From the NCBI GenBank assembly GCA_020912385.1, contig CP087218.1, positions 1,054,001-1,118,000 on the forward strand: a DNA stretch of 64,000 bases. Direction: 5' to 3'. Below the pieces are notes generated by a model. The model searched no databases. It was not told the origin of the DNA and saw only the letters and a list, made by a program, of their open reading frames with translations. Positions 12,658 to 24,163 of this stretch are shown in pieces. How positions within the stretch are numbered: position 1 is the first letter of the stretch; each line of letters opens with the position of its first letter. The position numbers and the translations under genes were made by a program. This DNA comes from Neofusicoccum parvum. Taxonomy: Eukaryota > Ascomycota > Dothideomycetes > Botryosphaeriales > Botryosphaeriaceae.

Positions 12658-14734
12658 ATGCTGGCAACGGACTCCCTCCACACCATCAAACTCCCCACCT
12701 TCACGAAGCCCCAACCCACTCTCACCACCAAGTCCCAATCTCCGCCGGCCAATCCCACTGACATCGCCTCCCAATGGCTCACCTCCTTCGCCTCCGCCCT
12801 CTCCAGCAATGACCTGACCACCAGCCTCCCCGCCATCCTGCACGCCGACTGCTGGTGGCGCGACACGCTCGCCCTGAGCTGGGACCTGCGCACCATCCGC
12901 GGCCTCCCCGCGCTCCAGGACTACCTCGGAGCCCAGCAGCCGCGCTTCCAGCTGCGCCCGACCGCGCTCGCCGACTCTAGCAACTTCGCTCCCAGCGCGA
13001 AGACGCCGATCGAGGGCCTGGAATGGGTCGAGAGCATGTTCTCCTGGGAGACGAGCGTCGGCCGCGGGAAGGGCATGTTGCGGCTGGTGCAGGATGAGGC
13101 CGGTGCGTGGAAGGCATACATGCTGTACACGGCGCTGCAGGAGCTGAAGGGCTTTGAGGAGAAGGTGGGGGAAAGGAGGCCGCATGGCGGGCACAACTCT
13201 TTGGAGGGTGGGCCTGGATCGGTGAAGAGGAATTGGTTGGAGAGGAGGGAGAGGCAGGCTGAGTTCCTAGATGAGGAGCCGCAGGTGGTTTGTGTTGGTG
13301 CCGGTGAGTGTGATTGAAGTGAACGGGATCGCCAATCGAACACTAACACAATTAAAGGACAATCCGGCCTCAACCTGGCGGCGAGGCTGCAAGCTCTGGG
13401 CGTTTCGTGCCTGTTGATTGACCGGAACAAGCGCGTGGGTGACAACTGGCGCAGCAGATATAGGGTAAGCATCCAATATACCCCTATTCGAGAGGGCAAG
13501 CTCCGCAACAGACATTGACGGAATTCAGACTCTCGTCACCCACGACCCGGTGCAGTACAGCCATATGGCATACATGCCGTTCCCAACCACCTGGCCGCTC
13601 TTCACCCCCAAGGACAAGCTCGGTGACTGGTTCGAAGCCTACGCCACCCTCCTCGAGATCAACACCTGGCTCTCCAGTACCATCACTTCCTCATCCTACT
13701 CTGATGCCACCCACACTTGGACCATAGACGTAGCCCGCGGCTCTGGTGAGACCCGCACCATCCACCCCCGCCACATCGTCTGGTGCACCGGCCACTCGGG
13801 AGAGCCCAAGATCCCGACCTTTCCCGGCCAATCCTCCTTCGCCGGCACCGTCTACCACGGCAGCCAACATGTCGACGCCTCTTCCACCGGCGCCGACCTC
13901 TCCAACAAGAAAATCGTTGTCATCGGCACCGGCAATAGCGGCCACGATATCGCCCAGAACTACTACGACAACGGTGCCCAAAGCGTCACCATGGTCCAGC
14001 GTCGTGGCACCTACGTCATCTCGGCCGCCGAGGGCAAGGGCATCTTCACCATGCACAAAGGCCTGTACGACGAGTTTGGCCCGCCAACCGAGGACGTAGA
14101 CCTGTACGCGCAGAGCCTGCCGATGGCAGTACAGTTCGCACTGCACGTGCCGTTCACGCAGATGGTGCGGGAGCAGCTGGAGAAGGAGACGCTGGACGGG
14201 CTGAAGAAGGCGGGGTTCGAGGTCGACTTTGGAGAGGCGGGCAGCGGCCTGTTCAGGAAGTACATCACCAAGGGCGGCGGCTACTACATCGACGTCGGCT
14301 GCTCGAAGCTGATCTGCGAGGGCAAGATCAAGGTCGCGAACAGCCCGGACGGGATCAAGGGGTTCGAGAAAGACGCGTTGGTCCTGGCTGATGGGAGGAG
14401 GTTGGAGGCTGATGTCGTGGTGCTGGCGACTGGGTACGATAATATGCGGACGAGCGTGGCGAAGGCCCTAGGAAAGGAGCAGGCGGAGAGGTGTATTGAT
14501 GTGTGGGATTTGGACCAAGAGGGCGAGGTTAACGCGGTAAGAGTCTTCCCCTTCCTCGAGAGTTGCCCTCGGGGTATGGCTGGCTTTGATGGTGACTGAC
14601 GTTTTTGGTAGATGTGGCGGCCCAGCGGTCATCCCGGATTGTGGTTCATGGGCGGGAACTTGGCGCTCTGCAGGATCTACTCCAAGTTTTTGGCGCTGCA
14701 GATCAAGGCTGTTGAGGAGGGTCTGAATGCGTGA
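12658..14734 (+). CDS. FAD/NADPH flavin-containing monooxygenase with N-terminal SnoaL/NTF2-like domain
   Basis: 627 aa from exons 12658-13303, 13358-13464, 13529-14536 and 14612-14734. Residues about 30-190 resemble the NTF2/SnoaL-like domain found in front of many fungal monooxygenases. The FAD motif (VGAGQSGLNLAARL) spans the first intron near residue 213. The NADPH motif is VVIGTGNSGHDIAQN, and both the FMO signature (FAGTVYHGSQH) and the ATGY-type motif (LATGYDNMR) are present. It probably hydroxylates or N/S-oxidises a small substrate; the substrate is unknown. An in-frame upstream start at 12550 exists, but the peptide between is pyrimidine-tract translation, so 12658 is preferred. The gene diverges from the Zn2Cys6 factor. 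Confidence 0.88.
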
Positions 14735-17700
14735 TTCCGAGTCCCAGTCGTTTGATGTAGATGAAGGAGAAGTCATGAGACTATGAAAGCACCCTTGTTA
14801 CTTTGAGATGCATTCACAAGACTAGAATTGCTTAGAATGTATATTTTAGATACAATAGAACACGAGAATTCTGCTACGAATGTGGCTTGGTTCGCAAGAT
14901 GGGATGGAAAGTATGCGTGAACTCACGTATAGTTGCCTAGGTTAGATAAATAGAGAAGTGAATGGGAGCTAGTGCAGTATACAGGTAAATGATGGCTCAA
15001 ATATGCGCAGGATTCGAAAAATGACCACAAGATTTTCATTACCTACTACGCATTCGCCATCCTCCTCTCCCGAAGTGGGTTAGGAGTGATACATAGCATC
15101 GATCCATCACAGCTGCTATTATGGAAAGGCGGCGTTCACGAACTGACACGGCAGAAACGATGCTAGTGGATCAGGCCTGAACTTACGGGGAAGGCTGCGG
15201 TCATCGGAGGTCTCTTACTGCGGTACTGGTATGTATTCAAAAAAAAGTACTGATAGAGGAGCTCGTCTAGCGGCGCTGTCGGTACGGGTTCACCGGGCTT
15301 CAGCATTAGCCGTTGAAAGGTTCATGCGGCTTCTTGGATCTTAGAGTGTAGGTCGCATGGCCCGAGAACCGCCCCCCTTGCAAGCTCGAAGCGCTCGCCC
15401 GTGGTTTGGGCTCTGCTCGCGCCGCCTCGGACGTCACGATGATTCTGTGGACCATCTTCCAGCTGTTGCAAGGGCTGTTTAAGAAGAACATCCTCTTGGT
15501 ATGCCACGCCGGGGACGAATGCCGTAGTGTCGCCCGCCTCGTGGCACTACAGACAGTACTCTTGTACTCCACGTATGCCATCCGCTCCGCAAATGTTGTT
15601 GGCTGAGATTTTTGGACTGGATTTTGGGCGGTTTATTCGGAGAGGTTGGTGACTGCGCAGTCAAGCTCGCAGAAGACTGATTGGTTGCGAACGGAGATGT
15701 GCAGAATAAGAGTGGCGAAAATCTAGTCCTATTAGTCGATTAGGTCGATAGCAGCGTGTGTATTGTATTTTTCACAAGGAAACTGTGTTGAGTGGAGATA
15801 AGCGCAAAACCAAGAGGAGTGGGTGTTGTTCATTCCTACTACGAACTACGAGGTCGGTTCGGAAAGCTTTACAACAACTGGATACCTTCATGGGTAGTTG
15901 AAGCATTCGTCCGGACGCGCATTTGCGTTGGAATAAGTGTCAAACTTATCCGGACGAATGCTTCAACTGCCCAAGTATGGAGAGTATGTTCTTGTTCCGA
16001 TACTTCACGGGCTGACGACGTACAAATATTCCCCCTGCAATGGGCCTATTCAACTCCTTGGTTCACTCACAACGTTGAGCCAAAGACAGCACCATGAAAT
16101 GCTTTCAAAAGAAGCGATAGGGGGAAAAAGCGATGGTATTGTTTCGGAATCTTGAGAAGGGGAGGAAAGACGACTCTGCGTCTGTTACATCTGGCACTGG
16201 GCTGTTACACACGTTCAGTTCAGCCAACGTCCAAGAAAAACGCCCTTACCACTTTTCGGGGCATCTCATTTCGTGCCTTTCTGTGGTCTGATTTCCGTTG
16301 CGTCTTGGGAACCGCGCAACATCACACTCACGTTTCGCTGTGGCACATGTCTAGCTACAACCTCTAAGTTGATACTATGCTTTCTACGGAAGGAGCAACT
16401 CGGAAAGATCGTGCTCTATGCCGTGAAGCCGGCATTGCACTCCGGAGAACGTGGGCAGGGAGAAGAGATTTCGCCCTACCGGGGAGTTCTCAGGGGCTGC
16501 GAAAGAGCCACCAAGAAGGCACTTCTGACGCGGGCCCTCCTTCGGCGTTCCTTGGGTCTCTTCTCGGTCTTGCTTATCCAGCGGCGTATTGATAGATCCG
16601 CAAGGGATCAGATCTCAATGGCACTGGCGAGTAATGCTACGTCCGTATAGGGGAGTCGGTCGTATCTCCAAATGGGCAGCAATCGGCGGACAAGAGATCG
16701 GGCTCAAACATGTCGAAAGCGCGCGCACAACTTAGACGCAGACTCTCAGCACCAGGGCTGGGAAAGGCAACGAGGTTCGACGTCGACCGACCCCAGGTGT
16801 TCAGTGCAGGCATCAGCAAAGACGTCTGTGGAGAAGGGCCGGAGCGCAAGACCCAAGCCTCGAGCCAAGCTCAGCTGAGGCTCCCCACAGGCGGAGCAGG
16901 CGACTGATAGGCATCGGATCGCAGCGGCCGCGGACGGGGATCCGGAAGGGTGGCTGTCGAGGTGACGCAGCTGTGAATCAAGGCTTCTCGCAATGAAATG
17001 AGGGCGCTGGGGGCGAGCGCGGTGATATGTCCGCTGGAGGCGCTGCAAGATTATGCCAGATGGAGCCAAGGCAGGCCGATAAGTGCGGCTGCAGGGACCG
17101 TTGGTATCGCAGTTGAAACAAGGAATCTGGTAAGCGGGCGAGATTGCAAGTCATGGGCGGGCGCTGTGCGCGGCGCGCGCGCGTGCCTGGCTGCCCAGTT
17201 GCTGCAAGTCCGGGGCTCGCAGGTCGGCAGGACCCGGTTTGGCGGCTCCGGAGGCCGGGAATTGCTCGTCAAGGCGTTATGTCACTCGTGTCGGCGGCTT
17301 ATCGCTGCCCGCCTGGCACCGCTAACCCACGCGGCAATCAAGCGCGCCCACACAGCCCACACTGTCCCGCTGCCGACGCTATCGCGGGTCTGGCCAAGAT
17401 GGGCAGGGCTGAGGAACCATATGGCGCCTCAAAGCCCGCCTGAATGCGACTGCCGGGCCGCCTCACCCTCGCCCTTCCCTCGTCCTCGTTGCTGCGCGTG
17501 CTGCTACGCCGGCTGTGAAAGAGTAAGCCAACCCTCTCGCGCCTCGGGAAGCCTGTCGCGACGCGTCCCCGTGCGGTGCGGAGCTGCCCTCAAACCGCGG
17601 AACTGCCCCAGCTGGCCGCCGGCTGCAGTCCCGCGTCGCGTCGCGACGGTTTTTGCCCGGGCCTCTTCCGACCGCTGTCCGCCCGCCGTGCCAGTGGGTA

Positions 17701-17855
17701 CAGACGCCGTCACAACCCACTCCGTGCGCCGCGGCTTCACACCGAGCCGGCTGACAGATCTCCCAGAGAACCTCTTTCAACCTCCTGCCCCAAGCCGCCG
17801 ACATCCCACCCGCGATCGCAGCCGTTGGACCAACGGTGCTCAGCCACCGCCCGCA
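14735..17855. other. Gene-poor intergenic region with one complete inverted-repeat element
   Basis: About 3.1 kb without an open frame of protein character on either strand. It contains the best-preserved copy of the small inverted-repeat family at 15891-15973. The last kilobase becomes GC-rich and probably includes the promoter and leader of the permease at 17856. A long plus-strand open frame from 16998 runs in frame into the permease start, but its peptide is low-complexity and was not accepted as coding. Confidence 0.5.
15891..15973. mobile_element. Dispersed inverted-repeat element, complete (copy 2)
   Basis: 83 bp. Left arm 15891-15915 and right arm 15949-15973 are inverted repeats matching at 24 of 25 positions, core GTTGAAGCATTCGTCCGGA, around a 33-bp loop. 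No open frame. The arms could fold into a near-perfect hairpin. No clear target-site duplication is visible. Confidence 0.85.
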
Positions 17856-19572
17856 ATGCGCGCATCCTCAATCGCCAGCGCCGCCCGCCATGGCTCCGTC
17901 GACGCTACCGCAGACGCCGCTCTGGCGAAGATGGGCTACAAGGCGGAGCTGCCCCGGAACCTGAGCATGTTCTCTGTCTTGGGTCTGTCGTTCGCCATCA
18001 TGGCCGTTCCCTTCGGTCTCTCGACTACATTTTACGTGCGTTTGGACAATTCCCGGCTCGAATGCACATGTCGCTGACTCCAGAAAGATCACTCTGACCG
18101 ACGGCCAATCCGTGACTATCCTCTGGGGCTGGGTGTTGATTTCGCTCATTTCGTTGGCCATTGCCGCCTCCCTGGCCGAGATCTGCGCCGTGTACCCCAC
18201 CGCCGGCGGTGTCTACTACTGGGCTGCTATGCTTTCGACAAAAGAATGGGCTCCAATTGCTTCGTGGATTGTCGGTTGGCTCACGCTGGTCGGGAACTGG
18301 CTGGTCACCTGCAGCATCAATTTCTCGGGAGGTCAGCTCATCCTCAGTGCCATCAGCGTGTTCAACGAGGATTTCGTTGCCAATGAGTGGCAGACCGTTC
18401 TGATGTTCTGGGCTGTCATGCTCATCTGCTTCTTGGTCAATGTTTTTGGCGCCAAGTACCTGGACTTGATCAACAAGGTCTGCATCTACTGGACTGCCGC
18501 CAGCGTCATTATTATCTTGGTTACGCTTCTCACAATGGCGGACACCAAGCGAAGCGGCGAGTTCGTGTTTTCCCACTACGATGCTTCATCTAGTGGATGG
18601 TAAGTTTCAATGCCCCCTATTTGGCCGAGCAGTCTTTCTGATTCAGATCCTCTTAGGCCTTCTGGTTGGGCGTTCTTTGTTGGTCTTTTGCAGGCTGCGT
18701 ATACGTTGACTGGCTACGGCATGGTCGCCTCTATGTGTGAGGAGGTTCAAAACCCGGAGCGTGAAGTTCCCAAGGCTATCGTTCTCTCCGTCGCCGCGGC
18801 CGGTGTCACTGGAGTCATTTACTTGATTCCCATTCTTTTCGTCCTGCCCGATGTGCAGATGCTCTTGGATGTTGCCAGTGGCCAGCCAATTGGCACGCTC
18901 TTCAAGACCGTGACTGGCAGCGCCGCCGGTGGTTTCGGTCTGCTGTTCCTCATTCTCGGCATTCTGTTCTTCGCCGGTATCGGTGCTCTTACTGCCGCCA
19001 GCCGCTGCACGTATGCATTTGCTCGCGACGGTGCTATTCCCGGCAGCCGTCTCTGGTCTCGCGTCGACAAGCGTTTCGATATCCCACTCTGGGGTCTTGT
19101 GCTCTCGACGGTCGTTGACTGCCTCCTGGGCCTTATTTACTTCGGATCCAGCGCAGCCTTCAACTCCTTCACGGGATGTGCGACTATTTGTCTGAGCGCC
19201 TCTTATGGCGGACCCATTCTTGTCAACATCCTGCGTGGTCGTAAGCTCGTCCGCCATTCGTCCTTCTCCCTCGGCAAGTTCGGTCTTGCCATCAACATCC
19301 TGACTATCTGCTGGATCGTTCTCGCCGTCGTGCTTTTCTGCATGCCGGTCAGTCTGCCCGTTGACGCTACCACGATGAACTACGCCTCGGTCGTCTTCGT
19401 CGGGTTCGGAACCATTTCTCTGGTGTGGTATCTCATCAGGGGACGGAAGGACTTCAAGGGCCCGCCTGTCATGCAGATCGAGAGCCCCGAGGACATTGGT
19501 GTCGTCGCTGGCATGCCAGTGGAAACCTCGAGCGCCAACGGGGACGGAAAGGAGGAGATTACGAAGGTTTAG
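17856..19572 (+). CDS. Amino-acid/GABA/choline-type permease (APC superfamily)
   Basis: 535 aa, about 12 membrane segments, exons 17856-18035, 18088-18599 and 18657-19572. Typical family stretches are NLSMFSVLGLSFAIMAVPFG at the first segment, AEICAVYPTAGGVYYW after segment 2, YTLTGYGMVASMCEEVQNPE, and SRCTYAFARDGAIPGSRLW. It probably sits in the plasma membrane and imports an amino acid, GABA or choline; the substrate cannot be called. Intron 1 ends in a tandem acceptor (CAGAAAG): only the downstream AG at 18086-18087 keeps the frame (Y|ITLTDGQ). The next gene, RPN8, is in the same orientation but unrelated. Confidence 0.88.
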
Positions 19573-20156
19573 ATGAGATGATGCCATTATTGTATTTGCT
19601 CTGTAGCTGTGTTAATACCATTGAGCGTTGCTTGACTCCCAAGAATAATGTGCAAAATCTTCGCGTGTGGTCTCATTCAGACAGGGCGCCAGCTGGATTG
19701 CCCCGGTATATCGTGCAGTGTGCTGCCCACGGGAGGCCCACGGCGGCGCAGGAGGCTCGAGCTGAGAAGAGCAGACGTGGTGTGCCAAGCGGCAGCTCCG
19801 CGAGTGAGATTGCGCAGGGGAGAAGTCGACAGCTGGATAGACCAAATCAAGTAGCATGAATTTGCAGTTGTGTGGAGTGCTCAGGTGCGGGCGGGAAGGT
19901 AGCCGGGGCGGAATGCGCGCTGGGCCATTCTGCAGCCTGTGACCGCCCAGGGTGAGCGGCTTGGCGCATCATCACCGGCGTTGAAGCTCGAAGCTCAACC
20001 CGTCCGCCCAGCTCCAACACCACACCTGCATCCCACAACCCATCTCCGCACAATCCGCTTCCTGAGCCCGCCCAGAGTCCGCATCTGGGCTGTCTCAACC
20101 TCGCCCTCCCTCCACACCCGCCTTCCGCCCCGCCCGGCACACCGCTTCAGCCCGCC
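19573..20156. other. Intergenic region before RPN8
   Basis: 584 bp; the first part is likely the permease 3' UTR and the last 150 bp are C-rich leader of RPN8. No gene or repeat was seen. Confidence 0.5.
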
Positions 20157-21385
20157 ATGCCCGCCACAACAGCAGAGACGTTGTCACTGGTGACGCGGAA
20201 CGTGTCCGTCGCCCCGCTCGTGCTGCTCTCTGCCGCAGACCACTACGGCCGCACTGCCAAGGGCACCAAGAAGCGCGTTGTCGGCGTGCTCCTGGGACAG
20301 AACGATGGCAAGAACGTCCGGGTATCAAACAGCTTCGCCGGTAAGCTTCCCACGCGGACCCCGGTCGCCATCGCTGCCATCTTGCTGGTGCTGTTCGCTG
20401 ACATTAGCTCCACCGCTCAGTGCCCTTCGAGGAAGACGAGAAGGACCCGTCGGTATGGTTTCTGGATCACAACTACGTCGAGTCGATGAACGATATGTTC
20501 AAGAAGGTCAACGCGCGCGAGAAGCTGATCGGCTGGTACCACTCTGGCCCCAAGCTGCGGGCGTCGGACCTGGAGATCAACGAGCTGTTCAAGAGATACA
20601 CACCGAACCCGCTGCTGGTCATCATCGACGTGCAGCCCAAGGAGGTTGGCGTGCCGACGGACGCATACTTCGCTGTGGAGGAGATCAAGGATGTATGGCA
20701 TCACCGGCGGCGCATCGGCGTCATTTGTGGAAGACGTTAACATTTCGCTCTATAGGATGGCACCACGACGACCAAGACATTCGTCCACACGCCCAGCATA
20801 ATCGAGGCGGAAGAGGCAGAGGAAATCGGCGTGGAGCACTTGCTGCGCGACATCCGCGACGTGGCCGTGGGCACGCTGTCTACGCGCATAACGTCGCAGC
20901 TGCAGTCGCTGCAGGGCCTCCACCTGCGCCTACGAGACATCGGCACGTACCTGCAGAAGGTGCTGGACGGCGACCTGCCCGTCAACCACGCCATCCTCGG
21001 CAACCTGCAGGACGTCTTCAATCTGCTTCCCAACCTGGCGACCCCCAAGCCCGCCGCGCCCTCGCTGCAAGGCGGCGCCCCGACGGCGGTTGGCGATAGT
21101 GACCTCGCCCGCGCCATGAGCGTCAAGACGAACGACCAGCTCATGACCATCTACCTCAGCAGCCTTATCCGCGCCATCACCGCCTTCCACGACCTCATCG
21201 AGAACAAGATCCAGAACAAGCAACAGCAGGAGGACAAGGAGAACGGTGCCGCTGCCAAGAAGGAGGGCGCTGAGAAGCAGGCTAACGGCACCGCGGCCAA
21301 CGGCGCCGCTGCCACGAACGGAGAGAGCAAGGAGGCCAAGGGCAGCGACAAGGGCAAGGGCAAGGAGCCGGATAAGAAGAAATAA
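20157..21385 (+). CDS. rpn8: 26S proteasome regulatory lid subunit RPN8 (PSMD7)
   Basis: 361 aa from exons 20157-20340, 20421-20692 and 20756-21385. The N-terminal MPN domain reads [31 protein letters not shown] (junction of exons 1/2), [19 protein letters not shown] and [13 protein letters not shown]. The histidine/aspartate metal set of the active lid protease RPN11 is absent, as is normal for this structural partner subunit. The second half ([20 protein letters not shown]) provides the helices of the lid bundle. The last 60 residues are a charged Lys/Glu/Ala tail rich in KKEGAEK and [11 protein letters not shown], longer than in yeast or human. Housekeeping gene; it binds RPN11 in the lid. 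Confidence 0.96.
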
Positions 21386-21997
21386 GCGGACTTAGGTAGG
21401 GGAAAGCGATATCAGTGCGAGATGATCCTCCGGAGAGGGTTTAAAGAGAAAGAAGACACATTTGCACTGCACGACTGAGCTCGGCGTTTTTGTCTTGAGG
21501 CATCATGTTCATAATGGCTGCTTATCCAGCCGGCTCGGCTCGTACCCTTCATGGACGCTCTGAGGTTGCAGGGCGATGTAATGAATATGATAGAACGTTC
21601 TGACAGCTCTGAGTTCCAGGCCTTCTCGGGGAACTTCGAGAGAAATCTCTGTGCAAAGATGGTGACTGTGCAGAAGGTGTGCGGTGAGATTTACGCTGCT
21701 CAGTTGCTGATCTCATCGAATTCACACAGCCAAACCCCACGATCACGTAGTACGACGATAGTCATTCGCCACAAACTCACAAGTCAGTATTTGCCCAATT
21801 CCGCGTTCATATATTTACTACGTGACTAGATGTGACACAGCTGAAGGAGAACAGATGTGGTGGGTAAATCATGTCATTTTCTAATTATCCTGCTACTGCT
21901 AAGGCAGTTGCAATGTCGGGGAGATCTGGATCGATCTGGCGAGTGACGCAGATCCGGATAGACGTGACAAGATGGGCTGAACCACGGCCGACACTCA
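21386..21997. other. Convergent 3' region between RPN8 and AIG2-like gene
   Basis: 612 bp between two stop codons facing each other. AT content rises towards the middle. No gene, element copy or clear hairpin was seen. Confidence 0.5.
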
Positions 21998-23065
21998 TCA
22001 CAAGCACGCCGCATCCACAAAACGGAATGTGCACCCCTCGACCTCCATCCCGTCCCGAAATCGGATCCTGCACCTGACCACCTCGTACCTGTCCGTCTCG
22101 TACACCAAGAGCGCATCCTCGTGCTCTCGGCTCTGCACCCGGCACGCCCACCCCTCCACCCTCTCCGCGCCGTCGACCAGCGCCCTGTACTTGCCCGCCC
22201 ACATCTCCATGCGCCCGCCGTGGATGATGGCGGGCTTCAGCACTGGCCGCTGCTCTCCTTCCGCCAGGTCGAAGAGCCGCGCCAGCGTCTCCGGGTCCGC
22301 CAGCGTCCCGTAGAAGAAGTACCAGACCGGGTATTCGTCCTGGTGGGGGCGTCGCCCGGGCCCGCGGTGTTGCGGCAGCGTGGCGTCGATGCCCAGGGTG
22401 GGATGGGCTGAGTGGGGGGAGAGGTCTTTGTGCGCGATGGAGAGGCGGATGAAGGTGGGTGGCCGGGAACTTGTGGAGGAGGATGCTAGGTAGGTTTCGA
22501 TGGCGCGCTTGGTGGTGGCCGGAATGCGGAGGAGGAGGGTGGGTGTGCCGTCCTCGGCGGTGCCGGTGATTGGAGGTGGGAGCGGCGGGATGGTGGAGTT
22601 GGATGAGAGTTGGGTGAGGAGTGAGCGGAGATTGGGGCTGGTCATGAGGTATTCGCTGTTGGAGGAGACGCTGGAGGTGATGCTGCCGATGCTGACGTGG
22701 CTGCCGCTGGTGCTGCTGCCGGTGCCGATACTACTGGCATTACCACCGCTTGCCCTCCCGCCGCTGGTGGTGATGGTGGCATCGCGAGACGCTTCGCCGC
22801 TGATGTCGTCGAGCGGGACTTCAGAGCCTAGTTCGGGGCCTGTATACTCGGCAAGGTTGACAGCCATACGCTCGAGCTCATCGGTGAGGAAATCCATGTT
22901 CTCGTTGCCGGAGGTTGAGAAGTTTGGGGTAGTCTTCTGGCTTTGAACGCGAGGTGGCTTGATCTTTGTGTTGAAGCCACTGCGATGTTTGGTGGTTGAG
23001 AGATGGAGAGGAGTAGGCGTCGCTTCTTTAAAGACTTTTCGAATATTGAACTTTTGAATGGCCAT
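21998..23065 (-). CDS. AIG2-like / gamma-glutamylcyclotransferase-fold protein
   Basis: Intronless, 355 aa. The C-terminal 115 residues have the AIG2/GGCT fold: YFFYGTLADPETLARLF, PAIIHGGRMEMWAGKYRALV, VEGWACRVQSREHEDALLVY and ETDRYEVVRCRI, including the conserved YGTL turn and a glutamate in the position used for catalysis by family members. The first 240 residues are Ser/Thr-rich and likely disordered, with a short helical stretch (MDFLTDELERMAVNLAEY). The enzyme family opens gamma-glutamyl amines or peptides to 5-oxoproline, but many fungal members are untested, so the substrate is inference. The ATG at 23065 is the only start giving this N-terminus. Confidence 0.78.
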   Translation of the reverse strand: MAIQKFNIRKVFKEATPTPLHLSTTKHRSGFNTKIKPPRVQSQKTTPNFSTSGNENMDFLTDELERMAVNLAEYTGPELGSEVPLDDISGEASRDATITTSGGRASGGNASSIGTGSSTSGSHVSIGSITSSVSSNSEYLMTSPNLRSLLTQLSSNSTIPPLPPPITGTAEDGTPTLLLRIPATTKRAIETYLASSSTSSRPPTFIRLSIAHKDLSPHSAHPTLGIDATLPQHRGPGRRPHQDEYPVWYFFYGTLADPETLARLFDLAEGEQRPVLKPAIIHGGRMEMWAGKYRALVDGAERVEGWACRVQSREHEDALLVYETDRYEVVRCRIRFRDGMEVEGCTFRFVDAACL

Positions 23066-24163
23066 CAAACCCTTGGTTCAGCGACGAAACTGAACCATAG
23101 ATCATGGAACGGGGAAGGAACGGTGTCCTGTTTCGAGAATTTCTGACCCCACTCTCCAAAATATGAGTCACCTTTCATTCAAGGGTTTAGTTACCACTAC
23201 CTTCTTTGCCTTTGGAGATATTTGGGTGTAGTGCTCTGCACCTCTTCACGGATGATTTTCATCTAGGGAAAGTTGACCGTGACCTAAGAAGTGTCCATGA
23301 GGGGTCTAGCTGTCCGAGTTGCTCGAATTGTAACATTCGAAGGGTAAGTGCAAGTGTACTTCCTGTCGAGCGGTGTCGTGGAGAGCTAGCGCGGTGAGGG
23401 AGGAGGTAAAGACCACTGTGTAGTAGGGGAAGCCACAACTATCCATTACACTTTCTATAATCTTGTATTTACACTCTTCAGGGACGCAGCTACTGTTTCC
23501 TACTTCCTTATAACAGTTTGCTTGTTTACTTTTCTCGTCCTCTTTCTCCTTTCCCTCTCACCTCTCACCTCACACAACAATGCATCCTCGCGCTCGCTTT
23601 CGCTCCAACTCTACCACTCTTTTATCAATACCTTCCCCCCGGAATTAGGTAGATAGAAACTCTAGATATGTCATGAGCTTCGGGAAGCATATTCTAGCCG
23701 TGAAAGGGTGGAAGTCAAACCATCAGTGGAGGTAAAAAGGAGGTCTCGGGTACACAGGCCTACTTTGTTCTTTGCTTTCAATGTCATTATACGAGTATAA
23801 AGTATCGTAGTACGTATTACACCACTAGGCATCTTAGCTTCTACAAGTTCAGTTTGGGAAGCAATACAGACTTCGGTATTATCAAAGTATTGAGGTGTTA
23901 TCCAAGACGAACTGCTCAATTATGGAATACCGGTTTTGGAAACAATTTTCAGTACCACATTTTCTTTTCGTTATCCATATATTCTCTGTCGTTCTACTGA
24001 GAGTACTTTTCCGTTGGATGGAGCCAAGTGTTACGGAGAACCATCTGAACATTTTTTATGTCTGAGCAATTCCTGTGCATTAGATATCAACGAGCTCCTT
24101 CTACCTCTTCTAAGTATGAACGCATGCTCCACTGCCAACACCCCCAAAAACGCCCGCAACCAC
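23066..24163. other. Intergenic region between AIG2-like and SWIM genes
   Basis: 1.1 kb. A pyrimidine-rich tract lies at about 23520-23640. The rest is AT-richer than its surroundings and shows no gene. A long plus-strand open frame starting at 23936 is only the complement of the SWIM gene. Confidence 0.5.

Noticed and set aside
16998..17855. Long open frame in frame with and upstream of the permease start
   Set aside because: Peptide is low-complexity and cysteine/arginine-rich from GC-rich DNA; the family N-terminus starts naturally at 17856.
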